A stretch of DNA of 14,067 nt from contig CAZEDW010000063.1 of NCBI GenBank assembly GCA_964510955.1, positions 1 through 14,067 on the forward strand, read 5' to 3'. Positions 7,350 to 14,067 of the stretch are shown one piece after another. The stretch's first letter is position 1. The number at the start of each line of letters is the position of its first letter. Below the pieces are notes generated by a model. That model ran no database searches, had not been told where the DNA came from, and saw only the letters and a list, made by a program, of their open reading frames with translations. The DNA comes from JAFLCM01 sp964510955. Its GTDB lineage: Bacteria; Planctomycetota; Phycisphaerae; Phycisphaerales; UBA1924. Position numbers and translations under genes: made by a program.

Positions 7350-8939
7350 TCAGCCGGTGGCGTCCACGCCCAGGACCAGGCGTTGCCACACCCCGTCGAA
7401 ACCCGGCGCGGCGCCGGCGTGAGCGATCGGGTCGGTCTGCGCGTGCGGCCCGGCTCCGCCGTGCCCCTCTCTGTTCCGCTGGTCTCCGCCCAGCCACGAC
7501 CGCGACCGTCCATCGCCCGCGTCGTGCTGGAACGACGTTCCGGCGTCCTGCCGGCCCATCGATCCGTTGGTCTGCCCGTCCTGCATCCCTGCGGACGTCC
7601 CGCCGCCGCCCGAAGCGACGCCGGATGTGCTCGCGCCGGGCGTCAGGTGCACGCCGAGGCGCTCAACGATCAGGCCCTTGCTCTCCAGCGAGGCCCTGAG
7701 CGTGTCAAGAGATTGTGTAAGCAATCGCTGTGCCTGCTCGGTCACGACGTGAAGGTCCACGTTCACCACCCCGGCGTTCACGTCCATCCGAACCTGCATC
7801 GCCCCCAGCGTTTCAGGGATCAGCCGCATCGTCAACGTCCCGCCCCTCTGATTCAGCGCGGCGGCCAGGCCCCGGGCGGCCAGCGTCTCCAGCGGCGTCT
7901 CTGACCTCGCCTCCGCGCTCGCCGGCGATTTGATGCTCAAACGGGCGGATGACTCAAGCGACGCTTGTCCATTTGGGCCGAGGACTCGACTGATCAACCC
8001 AGGGTCGCCCTTCGCCTCGACCATCGACTTGACCTGCGAGCCGGCTTCGCCGCTCGCCGTCGGCTGATCCTGCGTGCGCACCGGCCCCGAGTCGTCCCGA
8101 GCGCCCGCCTCCGCAATGCGAGCGGACACACGCGCGCCGGTCGCAGCCGCGGTGCGCCCGCTGGACGCAGCGGAAACCGGCTTCGAATCGGCCCCCTCAG
8201 CGGAAGCCGCAAAAGCCTGGGCATCCGCGACCGGCACCCCCGGATGAGCCTCCTCGCCCGTGACCGATTCGGTCGCGGGGGCGGAACTATCTTTTGCACC
8301 GTCGGGCGCCGGCTCGGACGTATCGCCGAACCCTCCGACCGTCTCGGGTCCCTTGCCCGTCGCGGCCGATGGCCGCTTGATCGCAGGCGACTCTTGCTTC
8401 ACGCCCTGGCAGCGCGTTCCGTCAACGATTCCCTGCGAGGAACTCTCGCCCGGCTCTTGGGCCTCGCCCCGCCCCTGAACCACCGGGTTCAACTGAGGCG
8501 TCTCCGCGCCCTCGGGCTGCCGCGGGCCTGCGCTCTCAGGGGAGGTCCCCTCAGTCAGCTCGCCCGCGGGCAAAGAACCCGCCCCGTCCTCGGAATCCTT
8601 CCCCGGCTCTCCACACAATTCGCTGCGCGGCTGAGCCTGCGCACCCGGGCGCGGATTCTGCGCCTCGCCGGACCCGGAGTTGCGCTCTTTGAGCTGCTTC
8701 GACAGCGCCTCGGAAAACTCCGCGGGCCGCGCGTCCGGAGCATCGTCGCTCGCCCTGATCGAGCCCGCGCCGTCGCCGCCCTCACTGGGCTGGCGCGCTG
8801 CTGTCCGGCTGGGCTGGGGCCGAGGGTCGTTCGGCCTGTGGGCCTGCGCCCGACGGCTGAGGGGAGAGGCCGCCTGCGCCGGGCGAACCGGCTGGAGCTG
8901 GGGCGCCGGACGGACCTGGTTTGGCGGGACGCTGGGCAT
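7350..8939 (-). CDS. fliK: Flagellar hook-length control protein FliK
   Basis: The product is 529 residues. About the first 340 are low-complexity (Pro/Ala/Glu/Ser/Gly), expected for the FliK ruler. The C-terminal Flg_hook domain is at about 345-432, with GTLTMRLIPETLGAMQVRMD, VVNVDLHVVTEQAQRLLTQS and LRASLESKGLIVERLGV. A Gly/Ser/Gln-rich tail of about 97 residues follows. FliK measures the hook while being exported and switches the export gate to filament substrates. The ATG at 8939 lies inside the upstream gene, giving a 158-nt out-of-frame overlap. I keep it because the first plausible downstream ATG (in KSMVEAKGD) would remove most of the ruler, and third positions in the overlap look at least as GC-rich in the fliK frame. 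No Shine-Dalgarno, so the exact start is uncertain; a later non-ATG start is possible. Confidence 0.88.
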   Translation of the reverse strand: MPSVPPNQVRPAPQLQPVRPAQAASPLSRRAQAHRPNDPRPQPSRTAARQPSEGGDGAGSIRASDDAPDARPAEFSEALSKQLKERNSGSGEAQNPRPGAQAQPRSELCGEPGKDSEDGAGSLPAGELTEGTSPESAGPRQPEGAETPQLNPVVQGRGEAQEPGESSSQGIVDGTRCQGVKQESPAIKRPSAATGKGPETVGGFGDTSEPAPDGAKDSSAPATESVTGEEAHPGVPVADAQAFAASAEGADSKPVSAASSGRTAAATGARVSARIAEAGARDDSGPVRTQDQPTASGEAGSQVKSMVEAKGDPGLISRVLGPNGQASLESSARLSIKSPASAEARSETPLETLAARGLAAALNQRGGTLTMRLIPETLGAMQVRMDVNAGVVNVDLHVVTEQAQRLLTQSLDTLRASLESKGLIVERLGVHLTPGASTSGVASGGGGTSAGMQDGQTNGSMGRQDAGTSFQHDAGDGRSRSWLGGDQRNREGHGGAGPHAQTDPIAHAGAAPGFDGVWQRLVLGVDATG

Positions 8940-9654
8940 CGGCGGTGCTTGCGGCTCGGGAACTGCTCGGGGCGGTGGCCTGCGGCACCGTGCCGTAGGA
9001 CCGCAGACCCTCCAGCAAATCCGCGGCCAGCATCGGGTCTCGCTTCTGGAACTCAGCGATCACCTTGGACGCGCTCCGGGGCTGCATCTGGTTCAGGTAC
9101 GCCACGACCTGCGACTTCTTGCCCCCCGCGAGCAGGGTCTGCATCATCGCCGCCGCCTCCGACGCCTTCACCGCCTCGTACAGCTTGAGCGTCTTGGCGA
9201 ACTGCTCGTTCGAGACCGCCGCCGCCATCTCGTCGCGCATCGCCTCAAACGCGTTCCGCTCGGCGACAAACGCCGCCTGCTGCTTCTCAAGCTCCGCCTT
9301 GCGGATATCCAGCTGCGTCAAGAGGTCCTTGGTCTCACGCTGCAGCCGCTCGGTCCGCTGACGCTGCGTCTCCTCGTACTCGCGGATGATCTCCAGCCGC
9401 TGCTCCGCCGTGACCGGCGGCTTCTTGCTCCGCGCCTGTTCCTCGGCGTCCTTGGCCGCCTTCTCGGCGGCGTCCTTCTCCGCCTGCTTGGCCGCGCTCT
9501 CCTGCGCCAGCGTCGGCTTGAAGATCTGCCGCACCTGCTCGACGCGCTCACGGCTGAGACGGTCGGAAGTCTTGAGCCACAGCGCCAGCGCCCCCAGCGC
9601 CATCAGGTTGGCCAGGGCCAGCGTCGACAGGGCGATCCACAGGCTGCGCATCAT
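8782..9654 (-). CDS. MotE/YlxF-like motor accessory protein with MgtE-N-type domain
   Basis: The product is 290 residues: a membrane helix near the N-terminus (7-27, IALSTLALANLMALGALALW), a long Glu/Lys/Gln coiled coil (about 33-148), and a compact helical part (about 150-218) with SEAAAMMQTLLAGGKKSQVV, YLNQMQPRSASKVIAEFQ and DPMLAADLLEGL, the repeat pattern of the MgtE intracellular N domain. A Pro/Ala/Ser tail (222-290) follows. MotE partners the MotAB stator in some bacteria, and Bacillus YlxF sits between fliJ and fliK, exactly as here. It probably spans the inner membrane with the coiled coil in the periplasm. ATG at 9654 overlaps the fliJ stop (ATGA), with GGGAG about eight bases upstream; ATG at 9651 is an alternative. 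Its last 52 codons overlap fliK in another frame. Confidence 0.8.
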   Translation of the reverse strand: MMRSLWIALSTLALANLMALGALALWLKTSDRLSRERVEQVRQIFKPTLAQESAAKQAEKDAAEKAAKDAEEQARSKKPPVTAEQRLEIIREYEETQRQRTERLQRETKDLLTQLDIRKAELEKQQAAFVAERNAFEAMRDEMAAAVSNEQFAKTLKLYEAVKASEAAAMMQTLLAGGKKSQVVAYLNQMQPRSASKVIAEFQKRDPMLAADLLEGLRSYGTVPQATAPSSSRAASTADAQRPAKPGPSGAPAPAGSPGAGGLSPQPSGAGPQAERPSAPAQPDSSAPAQ

Positions 9655-10160
9655 GATCCGCTCCCTTCAAACCCCGCCTCACACCCATCCACGCCAACCC
9701 CCGAGGCCGCCCGCGCGTGCCTCACCGACGAGACCTCGTCCAGCGCCTGGTCCTCGCGCCTGGACTGCTCGGCCTTCCAAGCCTCCAGCCGGCGCTCCTT
9801 CAGAAGCTCGATCGCGCGCCGGTCCACCGCCGCGCTCGACAGGTCGTTCCGCGCCGTCACCAGCCGGCTCATGGTGCCCGCCAGCGACACCGCCGACCGC
9901 TGCGCCTTGAAACCCAGCTGCAGCGACGCCACCGCCTGCAGCCTCGCGGCCCGCTGATCGACCGGGCGCGCCCGCTCCGCCGGCGCGAGGATCTGCTTCA
10001 GGTCGTTCTTGTGCGCACGGATCTCACGCTGGTAGGCGGCGATGGTGCTCTCCCCCTCGCGGCGCTCCATCTCCAGCCGCGCCACCACGAGCTGCTTGCG
10101 CCGCTCGATGTGCTCGCGGTAGGTGAGAACGGCCTGCAATGGAAACCTGAACCTTGGCAT
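9651..10160 (-). CDS. fliJ: Flagellar export protein FliJ
   Basis: The product is 169 residues, nearly all helical and strongly charged. It starts MPRFRFPLQAVLTYREHIER, the FliJ family opening (F-x-F-x-L-x-x-V-L), followed by heptad-rich sequence (KQLVVARLEMERREGESTIA and further to KERRLEAWKAEQSRREDQA). FliJ is the central stalk of the FliHIJ export ATPase and couples it to FlhA. The last 20 residues are a Gly/Ala/Ser tail. The ATG at 10160 is preferred over GTG at 10172 because AGAAGG lies four bases before it and family homology starts there. The gene begins 12 bp after the fliI stop, and its TGA overlaps the next start, so translation is probably coupled. Confidence 0.9.
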   Translation of the reverse strand: MPRFRFPLQAVLTYREHIERRKQLVVARLEMERREGESTIAAYQREIRAHKNDLKQILAPAERARPVDQRAARLQAVASLQLGFKAQRSAVSLAGTMSRLVTARNDLSSAAVDRRAIELLKERRLEAWKAEQSRREDQALDEVSSVRHARAASGVGVDGCEAGFEGSGS

Positions 10161-10172
10161 GATCCTTCTCAC

Positions 10173-11561
10173 TCACCGCGCCGGCGACCCGTTCGCACCG
10201 GCGCGCTTGGGTTGTTTGGATGAACTGAGCATCGCCTCGGCCTCGCGGGCCAGCGCGACGAGCCTGTCACGCGACGGGTCAAACACCGCCGACTCGTCCA
10301 CGCCCTGCTGGAGCACGCCGTCGATCCGCGGCTTCAGCGCGATCGCGGCGTCGGTCACCGCGTTGGAGCCGGGCGCGTACGCGCCGATCTGGATCAGGTC
10401 TTCCGCGTCGCGGTACGCCGCCAGCAGCGAGACCAGCGTCCGCCGCGCGCACTTGTGCTCGGGGCTCGCGATCTCGCTCATCAGGCGGCTGATCGATTCA
10501 AGGGGGTCGATCGCCGGGAAGTGGCCGCGGTTAGCGAGCCGCCGCGACAGCACCAGGTGCCCGTCGAGGATGCCCCGCGCCGCGTCCGCGATCGGCTCGG
10601 TCATGTCGTCGCCCTCGACCAGGATCGTGTAGAACCCCGTGATCGACCCTCCCCCCGCCCGCTCCACCGCCCCCGCGCGCTCCAGCAGCAGCGGCAAGAG
10701 CGCAAACACGCTCGGCGTGTACCCCTTGGTCGCCGGTGGCTCCCCCACCGCCAGCCCGATCTGGCGCTGCGCGTGCGCAAACCGCGTCACCGAGTCGAGC
10801 ATCAGCAGCACGTCCTTGCCCTGGTCGCGGAAGTGCTCGGCGATCGAGCACGCCGCCATCGCCGCCCGGATCCGCATCAGCGGCGATTCGTCGCCGGTGG
10901 CCGCCACCACCACCGACCGCGCCAGCCCCTCGGCGCCCAGTGACAGGTCGATGAAGTCCTTCACCTCGCGCCCGCGCTCACCGATCAGCCCGATCACGTT
11001 GACGTCCGAGGAAGCCCGCCGCGCGATCATCCCCAGCAGCGTGCTCTTGCCCACGCCCGGCCCGGCGAAGATCCCCATCCGCTGCCCGCGCCCCACCGTG
11101 TTGAACTGGTCGATGGCCCGGACGCCGGTGGGCAGCGGATCAGTGATCCGCCGCCGGTGCATGGCGCTCAGCGGGTCGGGGCTCAGCGGCGCGGCCTCGG
11201 TATCCCGCAGCGCCGGCCCGCCGTCGATCGGCTCGCCCAGCGCGTTCACCACCCGCCCGAGCATCGACCCCCCCGCCCGGACCGCCGGCGACGGCTCCAC
11301 CAGCGCGACCCGGTCACCGCGCCGGATGCCCGCCGTCTGACCGAGCATCATGACGATGGCCCGCCGCCCCTCGAACCCCACCACCTCGCCCAGCCGATCA
11401 ACCCCCGACTCAGAAGCACCCCCCACGCAGACCAGCGAGCCGACGAGCACCGGCAAGTCGTCAACAAGCAGCGTCAGGCCGCGCAGCGACGTGACCGTCC
11501 CGGAAAGCCCCAGCGGCTCGCACCTTCGCAGCCGGGAGATGGCGGGCGAGAGGCAGCTCAC
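10173..11561 (-). CDS. fliI: Flagellum-specific export ATPase FliI
   Basis: The product is 462 residues, the usual FliI size. An N-terminal beta-barrel is followed by a RecA-like core: GERGREV at 194-200, Walker A AGPGVGKST at 166-174, Walker B VLLMLDS at 251-257, and the F1/FliI signature GEPPATKGYTPSVFALLPLL at 273-292, with Glu of GER as likely catalytic base. The helical C-terminal domain ends EAMLSSSKQPKRAGANGSPA. FliI hexamers hydrolyse ATP at the cytoplasmic export gate to help unfold and load substrates. The start is GTG at 11561, overlapping the fliH stop by four bases (GTGA), with GGAG eight bases upstream. The in-frame extension to 11675 is Arg-rich and lies over fliH, so I reject it. 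The loop has P in place of the usual S in GxGVGKS, a mild variant. Confidence 0.97.
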   Translation of the reverse strand: MSCLSPAISRLRRCEPLGLSGTVTSLRGLTLLVDDLPVLVGSLVCVGGASESGVDRLGEVVGFEGRRAIVMMLGQTAGIRRGDRVALVEPSPAVRAGGSMLGRVVNALGEPIDGGPALRDTEAAPLSPDPLSAMHRRRITDPLPTGVRAIDQFNTVGRGQRMGIFAGPGVGKSTLLGMIARRASSDVNVIGLIGERGREVKDFIDLSLGAEGLARSVVVAATGDESPLMRIRAAMAACSIAEHFRDQGKDVLLMLDSVTRFAHAQRQIGLAVGEPPATKGYTPSVFALLPLLLERAGAVERAGGGSITGFYTILVEGDDMTEPIADAARGILDGHLVLSRRLANRGHFPAIDPLESISRLMSEIASPEHKCARRTLVSLLAAYRDAEDLIQIGAYAPGSNAVTDAAIALKPRIDGVLQQGVDESAVFDPSRDRLVALAREAEAMLSSSKQPKRAGANGSPAR

Positions 11562-12283
11562 GGCCCGCGCTCCGGCGCGGCGGGCGCGTGGTCGCCCATC
11601 ACCGCGTCCACGGCGCGCTGCAACTGCGTGCGCACCGACGCATCGATCTCGCCGTGGTCGGTGCGGACCGTGCACGACCCGCGCCCGACAGCCGCGTCGG
11701 TCACAAGGTCCGCGTGGGCCTGCGGGCCGAACCGCCGCATCAGCGCCGGCAGCACCGCGCCCGCCTCACGCTCATCGTCCGGGTGGACGGTGATCGCCAG
11801 CCGCGTCGGCGCCAGCACCAGCGCCAGCGCCCGCTCCAACTGCGAGACCACCACCGTCGCGTCAGCGTCGACCACCTTGTTCGTCACGCGGTGCGCCACC
11901 TCGCAGGCCAGCATCAGCACGTCACGCCGCGCCTCGTGCAGCAGGTCCTCCCTCGCCGCGTCGAACGCGTCGAGCGCGGCGCCCCACCGGGCCTCCAGGG
12001 CCGACAGCTGCGCCCCGTGCGCCGCCAAGGCCTCGGCACGCCCCTGCTCACGCCCCTCGCTCAGCCCAAGCTCCAGCCCCTCGCGCTTACCCGCGGCGAA
12101 CCCCTCCTCGCGCGCCCCCGCGAGAATCCGCTTGCGCTCCTCCCGCGCCTCGCGCACGATCGCCTCGGCCGCCGACCTTGCCTCGCGCTTGATGAACTCG
12201 CCCTGCGCGGCAAGGTCGCCCAGGTCGAGCACCACCGCCTCGCGGGCCATCGATCGGGAGTTGGCGTTCTTGATGAGGGCCAT
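11558..12283 (-). CDS. fliH: Flagellar assembly protein FliH (export ATPase regulator)
   Basis: The product is 241 residues. A short N-terminus (MALIKNANSRSMAREAVVLD) precedes a long Ala/Glu/Arg helix with Gly spacing (EEGFAAGKREGLELGLSEGR) typical of the FliH/YscL stalk, then a C-terminal domain (VLMLACEVAHRVTNKVVDAD, RLAITVHPDD and VGRGSCTVRTDHGEIDASVR) shared with FliH and V-ATPase E subunits. Homodimeric FliH holds and restrains FliI and anchors it to FliN at the C-ring. The start is ATG at 12283; a GTG at 12301 lies in the repeat array and would add only repeat-coded residues. There is no Shine-Dalgarno; the heptamer array ends seven bases before the ATG. The gap to fliG (130 bp) is the longest between two genes in the fliF-fliI block. 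Confidence 0.92.
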   Translation of the reverse strand: MALIKNANSRSMAREAVVLDLGDLAAQGEFIKREARSAAEAIVREAREERKRILAGAREEGFAAGKREGLELGLSEGREQGRAEALAAHGAQLSALEARWGAALDAFDAAREDLLHEARRDVLMLACEVAHRVTNKVVDADATVVVSQLERALALVLAPTRLAITVHPDDEREAGAVLPALMRRFGPQAHADLVTDAAVGRGSCTVRTDHGEIDASVRTQLQRAVDAVMGDHAPAAPERGP

Positions 12284-12289
12284 GGGGAA

Positions 12290-12324
12290 GGCACTAGGCA
12301 CTGGGCACTAGGCACTGGGCACTA
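12290..12324 (+). repeat. Heptamer array GGCACTR x5, arm abutting fliH
   Basis: Five perfect heptamers with alternating last base: GGCACTA, GGCACTG, GGCACTA, GGCACTG, GGCACTA (starts at 12290, 12297, 12304, 12311 and 12318), then GG. In the transcribed (- strand) direction it is the C-rich second arm and stops seven bases before the fliH start. The inverted partner is at 12390-12410. Confidence 0.95.
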
Positions 12325-12389
12325 GGTACGAGGAAGGAGAGAAAGTCGCGTGGTTTCCAGTCTTTGTGATCCGGTTCCGAACTGATGCC

Positions 12390-12410
12390 TAGTGCCCAGT
12401 GCCCAGTGCC
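12390..12410 (-). repeat. Heptamer array x3, inverted arm after fliG
   Basis: TAGTGCC (12390-12396), CAGTGCC (12397-12403) and CAGTGCC (12404-12410) are the reverse complement of the family at 12290-12324. On the transcribed strand the array starts three bases after the fliG stop and is followed by a 65-bp non-repeat spacer. The two arms can pair over about 23 bp with one mismatch. Confidence 0.95.
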
Positions 12411-12413
12411 TAC

Positions 12414-13454
12414 TCACACAATCAACTCCTCCTGCCCGCCGCGACCGGCGATGATGATCTCGCCCGCCTCTTCCAGGCGGCGGACGATGTCCACGATCCG
12501 CTGCTGGCTCTGCTCGACGTCGCTCACCCGCACCGGGCCCATGAACTGCATGTCCTCCTTGATGAGCTGCGCGGCACGCTCTGACATGTTCTTGAAGATC
12601 TTCTCCTGCAGCTCGGGGCTCGCCGTCTTGAGCGCCAGCGCCAGCTCGTCGTTGTCCACCTCGCGCAGCACCGCCTGGATGCCCTTGTCGTCCACCTTGC
12701 GGATGTCCTCGAACACGAACATCAGGCGCCGGATCTCTTCGACCAGGTCGGGGTCCTCCGCCTCAAGACCCTCCATGATCGACTTCTCGGTGGCGCGATC
12801 GGCCAGGTTGAGAATCTCCGCGACCGTCGGCACCCCGCCCGCCTTCTCCATGCTCTGGGTCAGCATGCTCGAGAGGCGCCCCTCCAGCCCCTTTTCCACC
12901 TCGCGGATCACCTCCGGGTTGGTCTGCTCCATGTTGGCGATGCGCTTGATCACCTCGATCTGCTTCTGCACCGGCAGGCCGCCGAGGATCTCGCTGGCCT
13001 TGTGGTGCGGCAGGTGACAGACGATCAGCGCGATGGTCTGCGGGTGCTCGTCCTGGATGAACGTCAGCAGGTTCTCCGCCTCGGCCTTCTGCAGGAAGCT
13101 GAACGGCGCCTTGGTCACCTGCGTCTGGATCTGCGAGAGCACCCGGTCCGCCGTCTTGGGGTCCAGCGCGTTCTTGAGCAGGTCCTTCGCATAGTCCAGC
13201 CCGCCCTCGGCCCCGGCGCTGTACGCCAGGCTGACGGCGTAAAACTCCTCGATCACCTGCCGCCGCAGCTTGTCCGGCACGCGCCCCAGCCCCGCCAGCT
13301 CACGCGTGACCTCCTCAACCTGCTCCGGCATCAGCCCCTTCAAAACCGAGCTGCCGCTGACGGGGTCGATCGACAGCAGCAAAATGGCGGACTTGGTCAC
13401 GCCGGGCAGTTCGTTGATGTTCTCGGGCAACGGGTCGCCCGGCCTGCGAGCCAT
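12414..13454 (-). CDS. fliG: Flagellar motor switch protein FliG
   Basis: The product is 346 residues, full FliG length. The N-terminal domain (GVTKSAILLLSIDPVSGSSV, 18-37) binds FliF; the middle domain carries EHPQT (136-140), which contacts FliM; a GGVPT turn (206-210) leads to the C-terminal domain with MFVFEDI (245-251) and the torque helix, where K288, R293, E300, D301 and R309 line up by eye with the charged residues that face MotA in enteric FliG. FliG forms the rotor ring on the cytoplasmic face of the MS ring and converts stator force to rotation. The start ATG at 13454 has GGGAG eight bases upstream and is 18 bp after the fliF stop. The stop is followed almost at once by the heptamer array. 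Confidence 0.98.
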   Translation of the reverse strand: MARRPGDPLPENINELPGVTKSAILLLSIDPVSGSSVLKGLMPEQVEEVTRELAGLGRVPDKLRRQVIEEFYAVSLAYSAGAEGGLDYAKDLLKNALDPKTADRVLSQIQTQVTKAPFSFLQKAEAENLLTFIQDEHPQTIALIVCHLPHHKASEILGGLPVQKQIEVIKRIANMEQTNPEVIREVEKGLEGRLSSMLTQSMEKAGGVPTVAEILNLADRATEKSIMEGLEAEDPDLVEEIRRLMFVFEDIRKVDDKGIQAVLREVDNDELALALKTASPELQEKIFKNMSERAAQLIKEDMQFMGPVRVSDVEQSQQRIVDIVRRLEEAGEIIIAGRGGQEELIV

Positions 13455-13472
13455 AGGGTCTCTCCCAGCGGA

Positions 13473-14067
13473 TTAGGTATCAGACATCCAGCGCCCGATG
13501 ATCGAGGCCGCGTCCTTCGGACGGTCCTTGGCCACCGCCTCGACCTGCTCGAGAATCTTGCGCTCCTTCATGTCGTCGTCGGTCAGCTCCAGCCCCGCCA
13601 GCACGCTGTCGGCCTCGCCCGCCTCGCCCACGATGTCGGAGTCGCCCGGCAGCGTCGGGGGCACGCCCACCAGCTCCTGGGCCGACGGCAACTGCTGCTG
13701 CTTGCTCGCGCGGAACGCGGTCATCACCACCAGCCCCAGCGCCGCCACCGCCATCGCCCCCAGCCCCACCGTCTTCACAAGGTCGCCCACCGCCAGCGAC
13801 CCGCCCCCCGAGCCGAAGCTGAAGAACCCCGCCTTCTCGACCGTCGGCCCCTCGGCGCTGATGACCGACGGGATCATCGAAACCTCCACCTCGCCCGGAA
13901 CGGTCTTGTCCGCCGCGGAAGTATCGATCTGCAGCGCCACCTCGCGCTTGATCCGCGCCGTCTCGGCGTCCACGATCGGCTTCAGATCGGTGTCCTTCGG
14001 CTCGCCCGCCGCGCCCGTTCCACCTGTGCCGCCCGCCCCGCCCGCCCCCCCGGCCGGCGCCGCCCCG
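13473..14067 (-). CDS. fliF: Flagellar MS-ring protein FliF, C-terminal part
   Basis: The gene continues past the right edge; 197 residues are visible before TAA at 13473-13475. It begins in a Gly/Ala/Pro linker (GAAPAGGAGGAGGTGGTGAA), the variable periplasmic loop, then DAETARIKREVALQIDTSAA and the strand VPGEVEVSMIPSV. The second membrane helix is at about 96-118 (LVKTVGLGAMAVAALGLVVM), followed by a cytoplasmic tail whose end (MKERKILEQVEAVAKDRPKD, then AASIIGRWMSD) is the FliG-binding motif. FliF assembles the MS ring in the inner membrane on which the rotor and export gate are built. The linker is unusually Gly-rich. No start is visible; an internal GTG at 13973 is not the real start because coding continues upstream. 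Confidence 0.95.
   Translation of the reverse strand, partial: GAAPAGGAGGAGGTGGTGAAGEPKDTDLKPIVDAETARIKREVALQIDTSAADKTVPGEVEVSMIPSVISAEGPTVEKAGFFSFGSGGGSLAVGDLVKTVGLGAMAVAALGLVVMTAFRASKQQQLPSAQELVGVPPTLPGDSDIVGEAGEADSVLAGLELTDDDMKERKILEQVEAVAKDRPKDAASIIGRWMSDT

Noticed and set aside
7965..9188. 407-codon + strand frame opposite fliK and the motE-like gene
   Set aside because: Arg/Leu-rich antisense shadow that crosses the boundary of two genes with family support.
11562..11675. N-terminal extension of FliI
   Set aside because: Arg-rich sequence read over the fliH 3' end; GTG at 11561 with GGAG upstream and GTGA overlap fits the family start.
11157..12311. 384-codon + strand frame opposite fliI and fliH
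   Set aside because: Antisense shadow over well-supported genes; composition typical of the complementary frame.
12290..12410. CRISPR array
   Set aside because: Units are contiguous heptamers without spacers, and the arms are inverted.

Overview
The window is GC-rich DNA (GC-rich third codon positions, proteins full of Ala/Pro/Gly/Arg linkers) from a flagellated bacterium. An adenosylcobalamin-dependent ribonucleotide reductase with a long linker, a Firmicutes-like flagellar gene order, very GC-rich coding and many starts without a Shine-Dalgarno suggest a planctomycete, perhaps Phycisphaerae. This is an inference from style; no rRNA or marker gene here settles it.

Layout. On the + strand, 1-1784 is the 3' end of nrdJ (class II ribonucleotide reductase). 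It is followed by about 1 kb without a credible gene (1785-2799). This gap holds a dense run of hairpins (about 1905-2560), a very good rho-independent terminator (2563-2603), and an inverted pair of octamer repeats (2632-2663 and 2767-2782). Next is yajQ (2800-3294, nucleotide/c-di-GMP-binding family). The rest (3311-14067) lies on the - strand and is one flagellar operon. In transcription order it reads fliF (C-terminal part), fliG, fliH, fliI, fliJ, motE/ylxF-like, fliK, flgD, a TIGR02530-type flagellar operon gene, flgE, a small two-helix membrane protein, and fliL. Genes are packed tightly, with 4-nt stop/start overlaps at fliH/fliI and fliJ/motE-like and a 158-nt out-of-frame overlap at motE-like/fliK.

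How it works together. FliF (MS ring) and FliG (rotor switch) form the base. FliH, FliI and FliJ form the export ATPase complex. FliK and FlgD control hook length and assembly, FlgE is the hook protein, and FliL works with the stator. The motE-like protein and FliL suggest that motor accessory genes share the transcript. YajQ converges on fliL with a 16-bp gap.

Most notable: (1) two unrelated short tandem repeat families (heptamer GGCACTR at fliG/fliH, octamer AAGTGGTC before yajQ). Each is arranged as a G-rich arm, a spacer, a complementary C-rich arm, a short pyrimidine tract and then ATG, in the same orientation relative to the downstream gene. (2) A possible undescribed structured RNA of about 600-700 nt between nrdJ and yajQ, ending in a strong terminator. 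(3) An unrecognised 77-aa membrane protein between flgE and fliL, where Bacillus has swrD.
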